Shown: positions 34,015 to 42,288 of the stretch, one piece after another
Numbering within the stretch: the first letter of the stretch is position 1
Layout of the letters: every line of letters starts with the position of its first letter
Assembly (NCBI RefSeq): GCF_900109665.1
Contig: NZ_FOAO01000007.1
Location: 124,001 to 188,000, forward strand
From: Blastococcus sp. DSM 46786
GTDB taxonomy: Bacteria > Actinomycetota > Actinomycetes > Mycobacteriales > Geodermatophilaceae
Length of the DNA stretch: 64,000 nt
Direction: 5' to 3'
Translations under genes and position numbers: made by a program
The notes under the pieces: model-generated
Told to the model about the DNA's origin: nothing
The model's input: the letters and a program-made list of their open reading frames with translations, nothing else
The model's database searches: none

Positions 34015-35175
34015 ATGAGCAACTCGTTGACACTGGCGCCCGCACCGCGGTCCGAGGCAGCCGAGCAGGTGCGGGCGGAGGTGCGCGAGTTCCTCGCCGC
34101 CGAGCTCGCCGCCGGGACCTTCCGGACGCACGTCGACACCTGGCTGTCCGGCGTCGACCCGGCGTTCTCGAAGAAGCTCGGGGAGCGAGGCTGGCTCGGC
34201 ATGACCTGGCCGAAGAGGTACGGCGGCCACGAGCGGTCGGCGATGGAGCGCTACGCCGTCACCGAGGAGCTGCTCGCCGCGGGCGCCCCGGTGGCCGCGC
34301 ACTGGATCGCCGACCGGCAGTCCGGACCGAACCTGCTCACCTACGGCACGGAGAAGCAGCGGGAGGAGATCCTGCCGCGCATCGTCGCGGGCGAGTGCTT
34401 CTTCGTCATCGGGATGAGCGAGCCGGACTCGGGCTCAGACCTCGCCTCGATCCGCACGAGGGCCATGCGGAACGGCGACGGCGACTGGGTGGTCAACGGC
34501 GCGAAGGTGTGGACGTCGAACGCGCACCACTCCCACTACGGGATCGTGCTGGTGCGCACCTCGCCGGCCGACCCGTCGAGCCGGCACGCCGGCATGTCGC
34601 AGCTGCTGGTCGACCTCTCGCTTCCGGGCATCTCGATCAACCCGATCCGCATCCTCGACGGCGGCCACCACTTCAACGAGGTGGTGTTCGAGGACGTCGT
34701 CGTCCCCGGCGACATGCTGCTGGGCGAGGAGGGCAACGGCTGGCACCAGGTGACCGCCGAGCTCGCGTTCGAGCGCTCCGGCCCGGAGCGGTTCCTGTCG
34801 ACCTACCCGCTCGTCGCCGAGTTCGGGCGCCGGGTGGCCGAGACGGGCGATCCCGGGCAGCTGGCCGCGCTCGGCCGGCTCTCGGCGCGGCTGCTCGCGC
34901 TGCGGCAGATGTCGCTGCGGATCGCCGCGGCGCTGGACCGCGGGGAGCTGCCCAACATCCCGGCGGCGCTGGTCAAGGACGTGGGGACGACGTTCGAGGC
35001 GGACGTCGTCGAGGAGGTCCGCAAGGTGGTCGACGTGACGCCGTCGCTGGACTCGCCGGACCCGCTGGCGCGGGCGCTGGCGGAGGCGCAGCTGCACCAG
35101 CCGGGCTTCACGCTGCGCGGCGGGACCAACGAGATCCTTCGCGGGATCGTGGCTCGTGGATTGGGCCTGCGATGA
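34015..35175 (+). CDS. Acyl-CoA dehydrogenase, first subunit of a pair
   Basis: A 386-residue acyl-CoA dehydrogenase. The FAD/substrate region FFVIGMSEPDSGSDLASIRT, the mid-domain VWTSNAHHSHYGIVLVRT and the C-terminal GGTNEILRGIVARGLGL are complete. It is followed 79 bases downstream by a shorter, diverged acyl-CoA dehydrogenase, the layout of the actinobacterial alpha2-beta2 enzymes (FadE26/27-type) that act on bulky substrates such as steroid side chains. It closely resembles the enzyme at 62309-63445, suggesting duplicated pathways. A CoA-transferase gene follows the pair. Confidence 0.9.
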   Translation: MSNSLTLAPAPRSEAAEQVRAEVREFLAAELAAGTFRTHVDTWLSGVDPAFSKKLGERGWLGMTWPKRYGGHERSAMERYAVTEELLAAGAPVAAHWIADRQSGPNLLTYGTEKQREEILPRIVAGECFFVIGMSEPDSGSDLASIRTRAMRNGDGDWVVNGAKVWTSNAHHSHYGIVLVRTSPADPSSRHAGMSQLLVDLSLPGISINPIRILDGGHHFNEVVFEDVVVPGDMLLGEEGNGWHQVTAELAFERSGPERFLSTYPLVAEFGRRVAETGDPGQLAALGRLSARLLALRQMSLRIAAALDRGELPNIPAALVKDVGTTFEADVVEEVRKVVDVTPSLDSPDPLARALAEAQLHQPGFTLRGGTNEILRGIVARGLGLR

Positions 35176-35254
35176 CCACAGCGAGCGAGCATCGCGGCGA
35201 GGGACGAGCGAGGAGCGGAGCGAGCGCGGTGTCGAGCCAGGGGGTAGAGCGCTG

Positions 35255-36328
35255 ATGGCATCGGACCAGGACCTGGTGGTCGGGACCGTCAAGGACATCC
35301 TGAGCGGCTTCGAGCCGTTCGTGCTCACCGCCGAGCGCCGCTGGGACGCCGGGCTGTGGTCGGCGCTGGGCGACGCCGGGCTGACCGGGGTGGGCCTGCC
35401 CGAGGAGGCCGGCGGCTCGGGGGGCGAGCTGGCCGACGCGGTGGCGATCGTGCGGACGCTCGCCGCCGGCGCCGCGGCGGTGCCGGTGGCCGAGCAGCTG
35501 CTGGTGGCGGGCCCGGCGCTGGTGGCCGCGGACCTCGAGCTGCCCTCGCCGGAGGAGCCGACGACGTTCGCCGTCGCCGACGCGGTGACCGTGCACCCGG
35601 TCGACAACGGTGACGGGCCGGGGCGGTTCACGCTCTCCGGGACGGTCGCCGACGTGGCGTGGGCGGGTGCGGCGCGGCACGTCGTCGTCCTGGCGCCGGC
35701 CCCGGCGGGGATGGAGGGGGCGGTGCTGGCGCTGGTCGACGCGTCGTCGCTGCCGGCGGGGGACGCGTTCAACCTCGCCGGTGAACCGCGCGGGTCGCTG
35801 GTGCTCGACCAGGTCGGCACCTCCGGCGCGCTGCTGACGGTGGGGCAGGCCGACGAGGTGCGGGCCCGCTACGCGCTGGCGCGGGCGGTCCAGATGGCCG
35901 CGGCGCTGGAGCAGGTGCTGGCGTGGACGGTGCAGTACGCGGGGGAGCGGCACCAGTTCGGCCGGCCGCTGGGCAAGTTCCAGGCGATCCAGATGGAGCT
36001 CGCGGAGATGGCCGGCGAGGTGACGGCGGTGACGGCGCTGACCGACGCCGCGGTGCAGTCGCTGGACCGTGCCGAGAACGTCGTGCCGGCCGCCGCGGCG
36101 GCGAAGGTGCGGGCCGGCGCCGCCGTCGAGGTGGTGGCACGGCTGGCGCACCAGGTGCACGGCGCGATCGGGTTCACCCAGGAGCACAAGCTGCACCACC
36201 TGACGCGGCGGCTGTGGTCGTGGCGGGACGAGGCCGGCAGCGAGCTGGTGTGGTCGCGGGTGCTGGCGTCGGGGTTGCTGGCCGGTGGGCCGGACGAGCT
36301 CTGGCCGGCGCTGACCCGCGCGGTCTGA
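35255..36328 (+). CDS. Acyl-CoA dehydrogenase-like second subunit
   Basis: A 357-residue protein of the acyl-CoA dehydrogenase fold but more diverged. GGSGGELADAVAIVRTLAAG is in the N-terminal helical domain, the middle beta domain is reduced, and the C-terminal domain keeps GERHQFGRPLGKFQAIQ and HGAIGFTQEHKLHHLTRRLW. In heteromeric enzymes of this class one subunit carries the catalytic base and the other completes the FAD site. Its partner is the gene upstream. The 79-base spacer contains iterated GAGCG motifs; the ribosome-binding site is weak, so coupling to the upstream gene is likely. Confidence 0.85.
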   Translation: MASDQDLVVGTVKDILSGFEPFVLTAERRWDAGLWSALGDAGLTGVGLPEEAGGSGGELADAVAIVRTLAAGAAAVPVAEQLLVAGPALVAADLELPSPEEPTTFAVADAVTVHPVDNGDGPGRFTLSGTVADVAWAGAARHVVVLAPAPAGMEGAVLALVDASSLPAGDAFNLAGEPRGSLVLDQVGTSGALLTVGQADEVRARYALARAVQMAAALEQVLAWTVQYAGERHQFGRPLGKFQAIQMELAEMAGEVTAVTALTDAAVQSLDRAENVVPAAAAAKVRAGAAVEVVARLAHQVHGAIGFTQEHKLHHLTRRLWSWRDEAGSELVWSRVLASGLLAGGPDELWPALTRAV

Positions 36329-36331
36329 GCG

Positions 36332-37555
36332 GTGCCGTCCGGGCGGGGACCGCTGGCCGACGTCACCGTCCTGGACCTGACCTCGACCTTCCTGGGCCCC
36401 TACTGCGCCGAGCTGATGGCGCAGATGGGCGCCCGGGTGGTCAAGGTGGAACCGCCCGAGGGCGACATCATCCGGTACGTGGCCGATGACCGGCACTCCG
36501 GCCTGGGCCCGGCGTTCCTCACCTTCAACCGGGGCAAGGAGTCCGTCGTCCTCGACCTCGCGACGGCGGCCGGCCGGGACGCCCTCGACCGGCTGATCGA
36601 CACCGCTGACGTCTTCCTGCACAACATGCGCCCGGGGGCGATGCGCAAGCTGCGCATCGACCCGGGCGCGGTGCTGGCGCGCAACCCGCGGCTGGTCTAC
36701 TGCCACGCCGTCGGCTACGGCTCGGCCGGGCCGTACCGCGACGAGCCCGCCTACGACGACGTCGTGCAGGGCGTCTCGGGGGTCGCGGCGGTGCAGGGCG
36801 GCACCGCCGAGCCGCAGTACGTGCGGACGCAGGTGGTGGACAAGACCGTCGGGGTCATGGCGCTGGCCGCGGTCCTCGCCGCCCTGCACGAGCGCGACGT
36901 CTCGGGCGAGGGCCAGGCCGTCGAGGTGCCGATGTTCGAGTCGATGGCGACCTTCCTGCTCATGGAGCAGCAGGGGCAGCGGGTCTACGCCGGCCGCACC
37001 GGCGGCACCGGGTACGCGCGCACCGCCTCGCCGTACCGCAAGCCCTACCGCACCGCCGACGGCACGATCTCGGTGCTGCTCTACACCGACGGCCAGTGGC
37101 GCACCTTCTTCCGCCTCGTCGACCGCCCGGACCTCGCCGACGACCCCGAGCTGCACAGCATCCGGGGGCGGACGAAGCGGATCGACGAGTTGTACGCCCT
37201 GGTCGAGGAGGCGCTGGCGCAGCGGACGACCGGCGAGTGGATCGAGCTGCTACGCGCGCACGCCGTCCCCGCGATGCCGGTGCACGCCATCGAGGACCTC
37301 TTCGCCGACGAGCACCTCGCGGCGGTGGGCCTGTTCGAGGACGTCGAGCACCCCACCGAGGGGCCGCTCGTGCACGCCCGTCTGCCGTGGACCTTCTCCC
37401 GCAGCGGCGCGCCGCACCTGCCCGGCGCCCCCGCGCTCGGGGAGCACTCCGGCCCGGTGCTGCGCGCGGTCGGGCTGGACGACGACGCGATCCGGGCGGC
37501 GAGCGGCCGTCCGCACCACCCCGCCGGCGAGCCGCACGCCGGCCCACCCGCCTGA
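36332..37555 (+). CDS. CaiB/BaiF family (class III) CoA-transferase
   Basis: A 407-residue class III CoA-transferase. VTVLDLTSTFLGPYCAELM and GARVVKVEPPEGDIIRY form the N-terminal Rossmann-like part. The conserved Asp that forms the acyl-aspartyl intermediate lies in YDDVVQGVSG. The protein starts three bases after the stop of the acyl-CoA dehydrogenase subunit, so it is in that operon and probably activates the free acid to the CoA ester, or swaps CoA with succinyl-CoA, for the dehydrogenase. The donor and acceptor acids cannot be inferred. Confidence 0.9.
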   Translation: MPSGRGPLADVTVLDLTSTFLGPYCAELMAQMGARVVKVEPPEGDIIRYVADDRHSGLGPAFLTFNRGKESVVLDLATAAGRDALDRLIDTADVFLHNMRPGAMRKLRIDPGAVLARNPRLVYCHAVGYGSAGPYRDEPAYDDVVQGVSGVAAVQGGTAEPQYVRTQVVDKTVGVMALAAVLAALHERDVSGEGQAVEVPMFESMATFLLMEQQGQRVYAGRTGGTGYARTASPYRKPYRTADGTISVLLYTDGQWRTFFRLVDRPDLADDPELHSIRGRTKRIDELYALVEEALAQRTTGEWIELLRAHAVPAMPVHAIEDLFADEHLAAVGLFEDVEHPTEGPLVHARLPWTFSRSGAPHLPGAPALGEHSGPVLRAVGLDDDAIRAASGRPHHPAGEPHAGPPA

Positions 37556-37568
37556 GCCGCCGGGTCCC

Positions 37569-37629
37569 GCAGGAATCCGTGCAGGTGTGGTCATCCGAGC
37601 TTCAGTACCGCCTCCTTGCGCATCCCTGC
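37569..37629. repeat. Imperfect palindrome in the convergent gap
   Basis: GCAGGAATCCGTGCAGG (37569-37585) is partly complementary to CCTTGCGCATCCCTGC (37614-37629), with several mismatches, between the ends of the CoA-transferase and MFS genes. The minus strand also reads a ten-codon frame MRKEAVLKLG, probably accidental. It is likely a terminator or a repeat. Confidence 0.35.
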
Positions 37630-37631
37630 GG

Positions 37632-38855
37632 TCACGCCCGTCCCCCCGACGCGGCGGCCGCGCGGTCGGACAGCACGAGCAGGACGGCGGCGGCCAGCGC
37701 GCAGCCGGCGATCGCGGTGAACCCGGCGCCGTAGCCCACGGCCGTGATCAGCGCCCCCACTGCGACGGGCGCCACCACGCGGCCGAGCTGGACGGCCAGC
37801 GCCTGCTGGCCCGACACCGCCGCGAACACCGGTTCGGGGACGAAGTGCCCGAGCAGGGCGGGGCGGGCGATGTTGAGGACGCCGAAGCCGACGCCGAACA
37901 GCAGCACGAACGCCACGGTGGCCGCCGGTTGGGGGAGCAGGAAGAGCGCCGCGACGCCGACGGCCTGGCCGAGCACCATCGCCGCCGTCACGTGCCCGAT
38001 CCCCACCCGCGCGGCGAGGACCGTGAGGACGACCCGCCCGGTCACCGACAGCGCCCCCAGCCCACCGGCGGCCACCGCGGCCAGCCCGGCCGGTGCGCCG
38101 CCCTCGAGCAGGTAGGCGACGAGGAACACGGCCACGGCGGCGTTGGCCACCATCTGCAGCGCCGCGGCCAGGGTCAGCCAGCGCACCGCGGGCCGCCGGT
38201 AGGCACCGCCCGGGCCCCGGAACGGGGACAGGTCGACGTCGGGCGCGGCCGACGCGGCGGCGGAGGGCGGTGGGTCGCCGTCCGCACGACCGTCGGGCAG
38301 CAGACCCAGGTCGGTCGGGGACCGGCGCAGCACCAGCGCGTGCGGCAGCGCGCACGCCGCGACGACCGCGGCGAGGACGACCAGGGCCGGCCGCCAGCCC
38401 ACGCCGTCGATGAGGAACTGGGAGGTGGGCAGGAAGATCGTCGAGGCGAACCCGGCGACCACCGTCAGGGTCAGCAGCGCGCGGGGGCGGTCGCGGTGGA
38501 ACCAGGTGTTGATGACCGCGTAGGCCGGTTCGTAGAGCACCGCCGCGCTCGCCAGGCCGATGCCGGCGAACGCCAGGTACAGCTGCACGAGGTCCTGCGC
38601 CTGCGACCAGGCGAGCACCGAGGCACCGCCCAGCAGGCTGCCGGTGGTCATCACCCACCGCGCACCCCACCGGTCCAGCCACCGCCCGACCACGACGGCA
38701 CCCAGCCCGCTCAGCGCCAGCGACAGCGTCAGGGCCCCGGAGAGCTGGGCGGTCGAGGCGTCCAGCTCCTCGCGCATCGGCACGAGGAAGACGGCGAAGG
38801 AGTAGTAGAGGACGCCGTAGGAGGCGGTTTCGGTGACGGCGAGCGCCCAGACCAT
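37632..38855 (-). CDS. MFS transporter
   Basis: A 407-residue major facilitator with twelve hydrophobic segments. The motif-A-like loop GRWLDRWGARWVM follows the second helix, and a second cytoplasmic loop with RRSPTDLGLLPDG separates the two halves. It looks like the oxalate/formate or monocarboxylate antiporter-like branch. The ATG used here (MVWALAV) has no good ribosome-binding site. The frame is open for a further stretch including DFPGWR, the usual residues just before this start, so a non-standard upstream start is possible. It lies downstream of an SDR and a GntR gene on the same strand, so an organic-acid role is plausible. Confidence 0.83.
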   Translation of the reverse strand: MVWALAVTETASYGVLYYSFAVFLVPMREELDASTAQLSGALTLSLALSGLGAVVVGRWLDRWGARWVMTTGSLLGGASVLAWSQAQDLVQLYLAFAGIGLASAAVLYEPAYAVINTWFHRDRPRALLTLTVVAGFASTIFLPTSQFLIDGVGWRPALVVLAAVVAACALPHALVLRRSPTDLGLLPDGRADGDPPPSAAASAAPDVDLSPFRGPGGAYRRPAVRWLTLAAALQMVANAAVAVFLVAYLLEGGAPAGLAAVAAGGLGALSVTGRVVLTVLAARVGIGHVTAAMVLGQAVGVAALFLLPQPAATVAFVLLFGVGFGVLNIARPALLGHFVPEPVFAAVSGQQALAVQLGRVVAPVAVGALITAVGYGAGFTAIAGCALAAAVLLVLSDRAAAASGGRA

Positions 38856-38922
38856 GCGCCAGCCGGGGAAGTCCCGGCGGCGGGTGACCAGCGGGGTGCG
38901 CCCGCCCCGGCTCAGCGCGGGC

Positions 38923-39678
38923 TCACTTGCGACGGGCGATCTTGCCGGAGCCGGCCTGGTCCAGCGGGTAGACCAGGACGTCGGCGATCACCACGTGCGG
39001 CGGCTGGTTGGCGACCCAGGTGACCACGTTGGCGATGTCGGCGGCCACCAGCGGCGTGACGCCGTCGTACACCGCGGCGGCGGCCTCCTTGTCGCCGTGG
39101 AAGCGGACCTCGGAGAACTCGGTCTCGACCATGCCCGGGTCGACCTCGCTGATCTTGACGCCGCTGCCGAGCACGTCCATGCGCATGCCCCGGGTGATCC
39201 GCTCGACCGCGGCCTTGGTGGCGCAGTAGACGGTGCCGCCCGGGTAGACCTCGCGTCCGGCGTTCGACCCGATGTTGATCACGTGCCCCGAGCCGCGCTC
39301 GACCATGCCGGGCAGCACGGCGCCCGAGACGTTCAGCAGCCCGCGCACGTTGGTGTCGAGCATCTGGTCCCAGTCGTCCGGGTCGTCCTCGTGCAGCGGC
39401 GTCTTCCCCCGGGCCAGCCCGGCGTTGTTCACCAGGACGTCGATCGGCGACCAGCCGTCGGGCAGCGAGCCGATCACCTCGTCGACCTGCGCCCGGTCGC
39501 GCACGTCGAGGGCCACCGGCAGGACGGCGTCCCCGTGCTCGGCCCGGAGGTCCTCCAGCCGGTCGGTGCGCCGGGCCGCGGCGATCACCCGGGCCCCCTG
39601 GGCGAGGAAGGCGTCGACGCAGGCGCGGCCGATGCCGCTGGAGGCGCCGGTCACGAGGACGACGGGGGTGGTTGCCAT
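38923..39678 (-). CDS. SDR-family oxidoreductase (YdfG-like)
   Basis: A 251-residue classical short-chain dehydrogenase: TGASSGIGRA at about 10-19, NNAGLARGK near 87 and the catalytic YCATKAAVER. The order of features resembles 3-hydroxy acid dehydrogenase YdfG, which oxidises L-allo-threonine, serine and 3-hydroxy acids with NADP. A 3-hydroxy acid substrate would fit the neighbouring carboxylate island, but this is inference. It lies between the GntR regulator and the MFS gene on the same strand. Confidence 0.83.
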   Translation of the reverse strand: MATTPVVLVTGASSGIGRACVDAFLAQGARVIAAARRTDRLEDLRAEHGDAVLPVALDVRDRAQVDEVIGSLPDGWSPIDVLVNNAGLARGKTPLHEDDPDDWDQMLDTNVRGLLNVSGAVLPGMVERGSGHVINIGSNAGREVYPGGTVYCATKAAVERITRGMRMDVLGSGVKISEVDPGMVETEFSEVRFHGDKEAAAAVYDGVTPLVAADIANVVTWVANQPPHVVIADVLVYPLDQAGSGKIARRK

Positions 39679-39725
39679 GGGGGCCTTCTTCCGTGGGAGG
39701 GGACTGCCGTGGGAGGGCTCGACCG

Positions 39726-40451
39726 TCACCGACCGGGGCCGGTCGCCTGCGCCCCGGTGCCCGGCACCGGGACCAGGTCGGTCTCGTGCACGTCGCCGTC
39801 GGGGTGGATCTCCAGGTAGGAGTTCCGCGACAGCGCGACGTGCCGGTGCATCGCCTCGGCCGCGCGGGCGGCCTCGCCGGCGGCGATCAGCTCGGCCACC
39901 TGGCGGTGCTCGTGCCAGGCGCGCGGCGCGATGGAGGACACCAGCGGGGCGAAGAACCAGCGGCTGCGGAGGGAGAGCTGCTCGCCGAACTGGAGCAGGA
40001 GGTGGTTGCGGGCGTGCACGAGGACGGCCCGGTGGAAGCGCGCCGTGTGCGCGGCCATCTCCTGGGAGGGCACCCCGCGCCGCCAGTCGGCGTCGGCACG
40101 GTCGCAGATCTCCAGCAGCTCCGCGGCGTCCTCGGGGGTGCGGCGCACGGCGGCCAGGTGGGCCGCCTCGCGCTCGACCAGCTGGCGGGCCTCGAAGAAC
40201 TCGTGCACCTGCTGCCGGGTGGGCTTGTTGACGAACGCGCCGTGCCGGGGACGCAGCGTGATCCAGCCGTCCCGGTGCAGGCGCTGCAGCGCCTCGCGCA
40301 CCGGCCCGCGGCTGACCCCGAGCTGCGCGGCCAGCCGCTCCTCGACGAGGTGGTCGCCGGGCGCCAGGGACCGGCTGATCAGCAGCTCCTGGAGGCGCTC
40401 GTACACGTGCTCGCGCAGGGGCAGGGCGGCGATGGGCAGTGCGTCGGACAT
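39726..40451 (-). CDS. GntR-family regulator, FadR/FCD subfamily
   Basis: A 241-residue repressor-type protein. The N-terminal winged HTH (REHVYERLQELLISRSLAPG, then VSRGPVREALQRLHRDGWI) is typical GntR, and the C-terminal FCD helical domain carries metal/ligand-binding His and Asp residues in FHRAVLVHARNHLL and RAWHEHRQV. FCD regulators usually sense carboxylic acids. It is divergent from the TAXI/TRAP operon, with an operator-like palindrome between at 40491-40519, so control of the carboxylate island is likely. Confidence 0.87.
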   Translation of the reverse strand: MSDALPIAALPLREHVYERLQELLISRSLAPGDHLVEERLAAQLGVSRGPVREALQRLHRDGWITLRPRHGAFVNKPTRQQVHEFFEARQLVEREAAHLAAVRRTPEDAAELLEICDRADADWRRGVPSQEMAAHTARFHRAVLVHARNHLLLQFGEQLSLRSRWFFAPLVSSIAPRAWHEHRQVAELIAAGEAARAAEAMHRHVALSRNSYLEIHPDGDVHETDLVPVPGTGAQATGPGR

Positions 40452-40490
40452 CGGCCGGCCTCCACGCGACGCTCGGAAAAGTCATCGTTC

Positions 40491-40519
40491 CGAGACACTG
40501 TAAACAGTAGACAGTCTCG
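40491..40519. promoter_or_regulatory. Probable GntR operator in the divergent promoter region
   Basis: ACTGTAAACAGT (40497-40508) contains GT-AA-AC, the spacing expected for GntR/FCD operators, and is nested in CGAGAC (40491-40496) / GTCTCG (40514-40519). It lies 40 bases before the regulator start and about 140 before the TAXI gene. The region is AT-richer than its surroundings, as promoters are here. Confidence 0.5.
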
Positions 40520-40660
40520 AATGTGAGCTGCTTCACTCCTGTGATTCGATGAACGGCATGTTGCTGACGCCCCCTCCGGCTGCGGGTGGGCCGGCATGCG
40601 GGCGGGCCCGCATCCGGTGCCCCGGCCGCCGCCGGGCCGGCACCGACAGGAAGGCCCACG

Positions 40661-41677
40661 ATGATCTCGACCCCCGGCTCCCACCCCGGCACGCGGTCGC
40701 GCCTCCTCCTCTCCCTGGGGGTCGCCACCACGCTCGCGCTCACGGCCTGCGGCGGCGACGCGGCCGACGACACGGCCAGCGGCGGCGACGGTGACACGCA
40801 GTCGTTCGACCAGCAGCTGACGTTCGCCACCGGCGGCACCGGCGGCGTCTACTTCCCCTACGGCGGTGGCATCGCCAACGTGCTGAGCTCCGAGATCCCG
40901 GGGCTCACGGTGACGGTCCAGGAGACCAACGCATCCGTCGACAACATGCAGCTGCTCGACACCGAGCAGGCGCAGCTGGCGCTGGCGCTCGGTGACGTCG
41001 TCTCCGACGCGGCCAACGGCGAGAACACCTTCAGCGAGGCGCTGGAGATCTGCTCGCTCGGCAACATCTACAACAACTTCGTCCACTTCTTCACGACGGC
41101 GGACACGGGCATCACCTCCATCGAGGACCTGCAGGGCAGGCGCGTCTCGCCCGGCGCCGTGGGCTCGGCCTCGGAGGTCACCGCGGACCGGATCATGGAG
41201 GCCGCCGGCCTGGACCCGCAGGCCGACATCGAGCGCGTCCAGCTGGGTGTCGCCGAGACCGTCGCCGCGATCCAGGACGGCACCGTCGACGCCGGCGCCT
41301 GGTCCGGCGGCCTGCCGACGGGCGCCATCGTCGACCTGGCGAGCACCGGCGACCTGGTGCTCATCCCGACCGGCGAGTACGCCGAGCCGCTGTCCGAGGA
41401 GTACGGCGACTTCTACTTCGCCGAGGACATCCCGGCCGGTACCTACGAGGGCCAGGAGGAGGCGGTGTCCAACGTCGTGTCGCCGAACATCCTCGTGGTC
41501 CGCAGCGACATGGACGAGGCCCTGCAGGAGGCCATCACCCGCACGATCTTCGAGAACCAGGAGCAGCTGCTCACCGTGCACCCGGCGGCCGAGGAGCTGA
41601 ACGCGGAGACCGCCGACGAGGTCGAGTTCATCGAGACCTGCCCCGGCGCGCAGACCTACTTCGACTCGGTCGGCTGA
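40661..41677 (+). CDS. TAXI-family TRAP transporter solute-binding lipoprotein
   Basis: A 338-residue binding protein. The signal peptide ends in lipobox LTAC with Cys30, then an acidic Gly/Asp/Ser linker. TFATGGTGGVYFPYGGGIANVL is the hallmark TAXI segment, and LQGRRVSPGAVGSASEVT and DAGAWSGGLPTGAI follow in the normal order. TAXI proteins deliver dicarboxylates or related acids to a fused TRAP permease. The next two genes (DUF1850 and TRAP 4TM/12TM permease) complete the system. Its promoter is shared with the divergent GntR gene. Confidence 0.92.
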   Translation: MISTPGSHPGTRSRLLLSLGVATTLALTACGGDAADDTASGGDGDTQSFDQQLTFATGGTGGVYFPYGGGIANVLSSEIPGLTVTVQETNASVDNMQLLDTEQAQLALALGDVVSDAANGENTFSEALEICSLGNIYNNFVHFFTTADTGITSIEDLQGRRVSPGAVGSASEVTADRIMEAAGLDPQADIERVQLGVAETVAAIQDGTVDAGAWSGGLPTGAIVDLASTGDLVLIPTGEYAEPLSEEYGDFYFAEDIPAGTYEGQEEAVSNVVSPNILVVRSDMDEALQEAITRTIFENQEQLLTVHPAAEELNAETADEVEFIETCPGAQTYFDSVG

Positions 41678-41757
41678 CCGGCAGCCCGACCCGTGCGCTG
41701 CCGGGTGCCGGAGCGAGCTCCGGCCCCGGCGGCCCCGGGCCCTCCCGACGCCCGCTC

Positions 41758-42288
41758 GTGGCACGCCACCTCGTCCTCGCCGTCGTCGCGGTGCTCGTGA
41801 CCGTGACGGCGGCCGGGGTCGCGGTCGCGGTCGCGACCGCGGAGGGCGGGACCGTCGCGGTGGGCGACGGGGCGCGGGCGGTCACCGTGCGCGCGCCGGA
41901 CGGCACGGAGATCGCCCGCATCCCGCTGGACGGCGAGACGTTCGCCGTCGGCTACCGCAACAGCATCTACCGGACCCTCGCCGAAGAGCGGTACCGCGTG
42001 CTCGCCGACGGCAGGTTCGAGCTCGTCGAGCTCGCCGCGGAGCAGGTCGCGGTGCTCGAGGAGTACTACGCCGTGCCCGACCCGCCCCGCCCGGCCCCGC
42101 CCGGGGACCGGATGGCGTACGTGGTCCCACCGGACCCGGCCCGGCCGGCGGTGTTCACCCAGCTCAACATCGCCGCCACCGACCTGGGCGAGCGGACGCT
42201 CCACGTGCCCGGCGCCGAGCCGGTCCCGATCTGGCAGCTCGTCGTCACCGACGACCCGACCGTGATTCTCGACATCGAGGAGAACTGA
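41758..42288 (+). CDS. DUF1850 protein of the TAXI/TRAP transporter
   Basis: A 176-residue protein with an N-terminal signal/anchor helix (LVLAVVAVLVTVTAAGVAVA) and a DUF1850 domain: IPLDGETFAVGYRNSIYRTL, then FELVELAAEQVAVLEEYY. DUF1850 genes are almost always found between the TAXI binding protein and its fused permease, and the product is thought to be a third subunit. The start is a GTG, and the stop overlaps the permease ATG (TGATG), indicating co-translation. Confidence 0.82.
   Translation: MARHLVLAVVAVLVTVTAAGVAVAVATAEGGTVAVGDGARAVTVRAPDGTEIARIPLDGETFAVGYRNSIYRTLAEERYRVLADGRFELVELAAEQVAVLEEYYAVPDPPRPAPPGDRMAYVVPPDPARPAVFTQLNIAATDLGERTLHVPGAEPVPIWQLVVTDDPTVILDIEEN

Noticed and set aside
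31047-34202. 1051-codon open frame on the minus strand opposite rsbP
   Set aside because: It is antisense to clear RsbQ/RsbP coding sequence and rich in His, Arg, Gly and Pro, as expected from reading GC-rich genes backwards. No domain is visible.
40586-40660. 25-codon N-terminal extension of the TAXI protein
   Set aside because: The start at 40661 gives a proper signal peptide with the lipobox Cys at residue 30; the extension is Gly/Ala/Pro-rich and would hide the signal.
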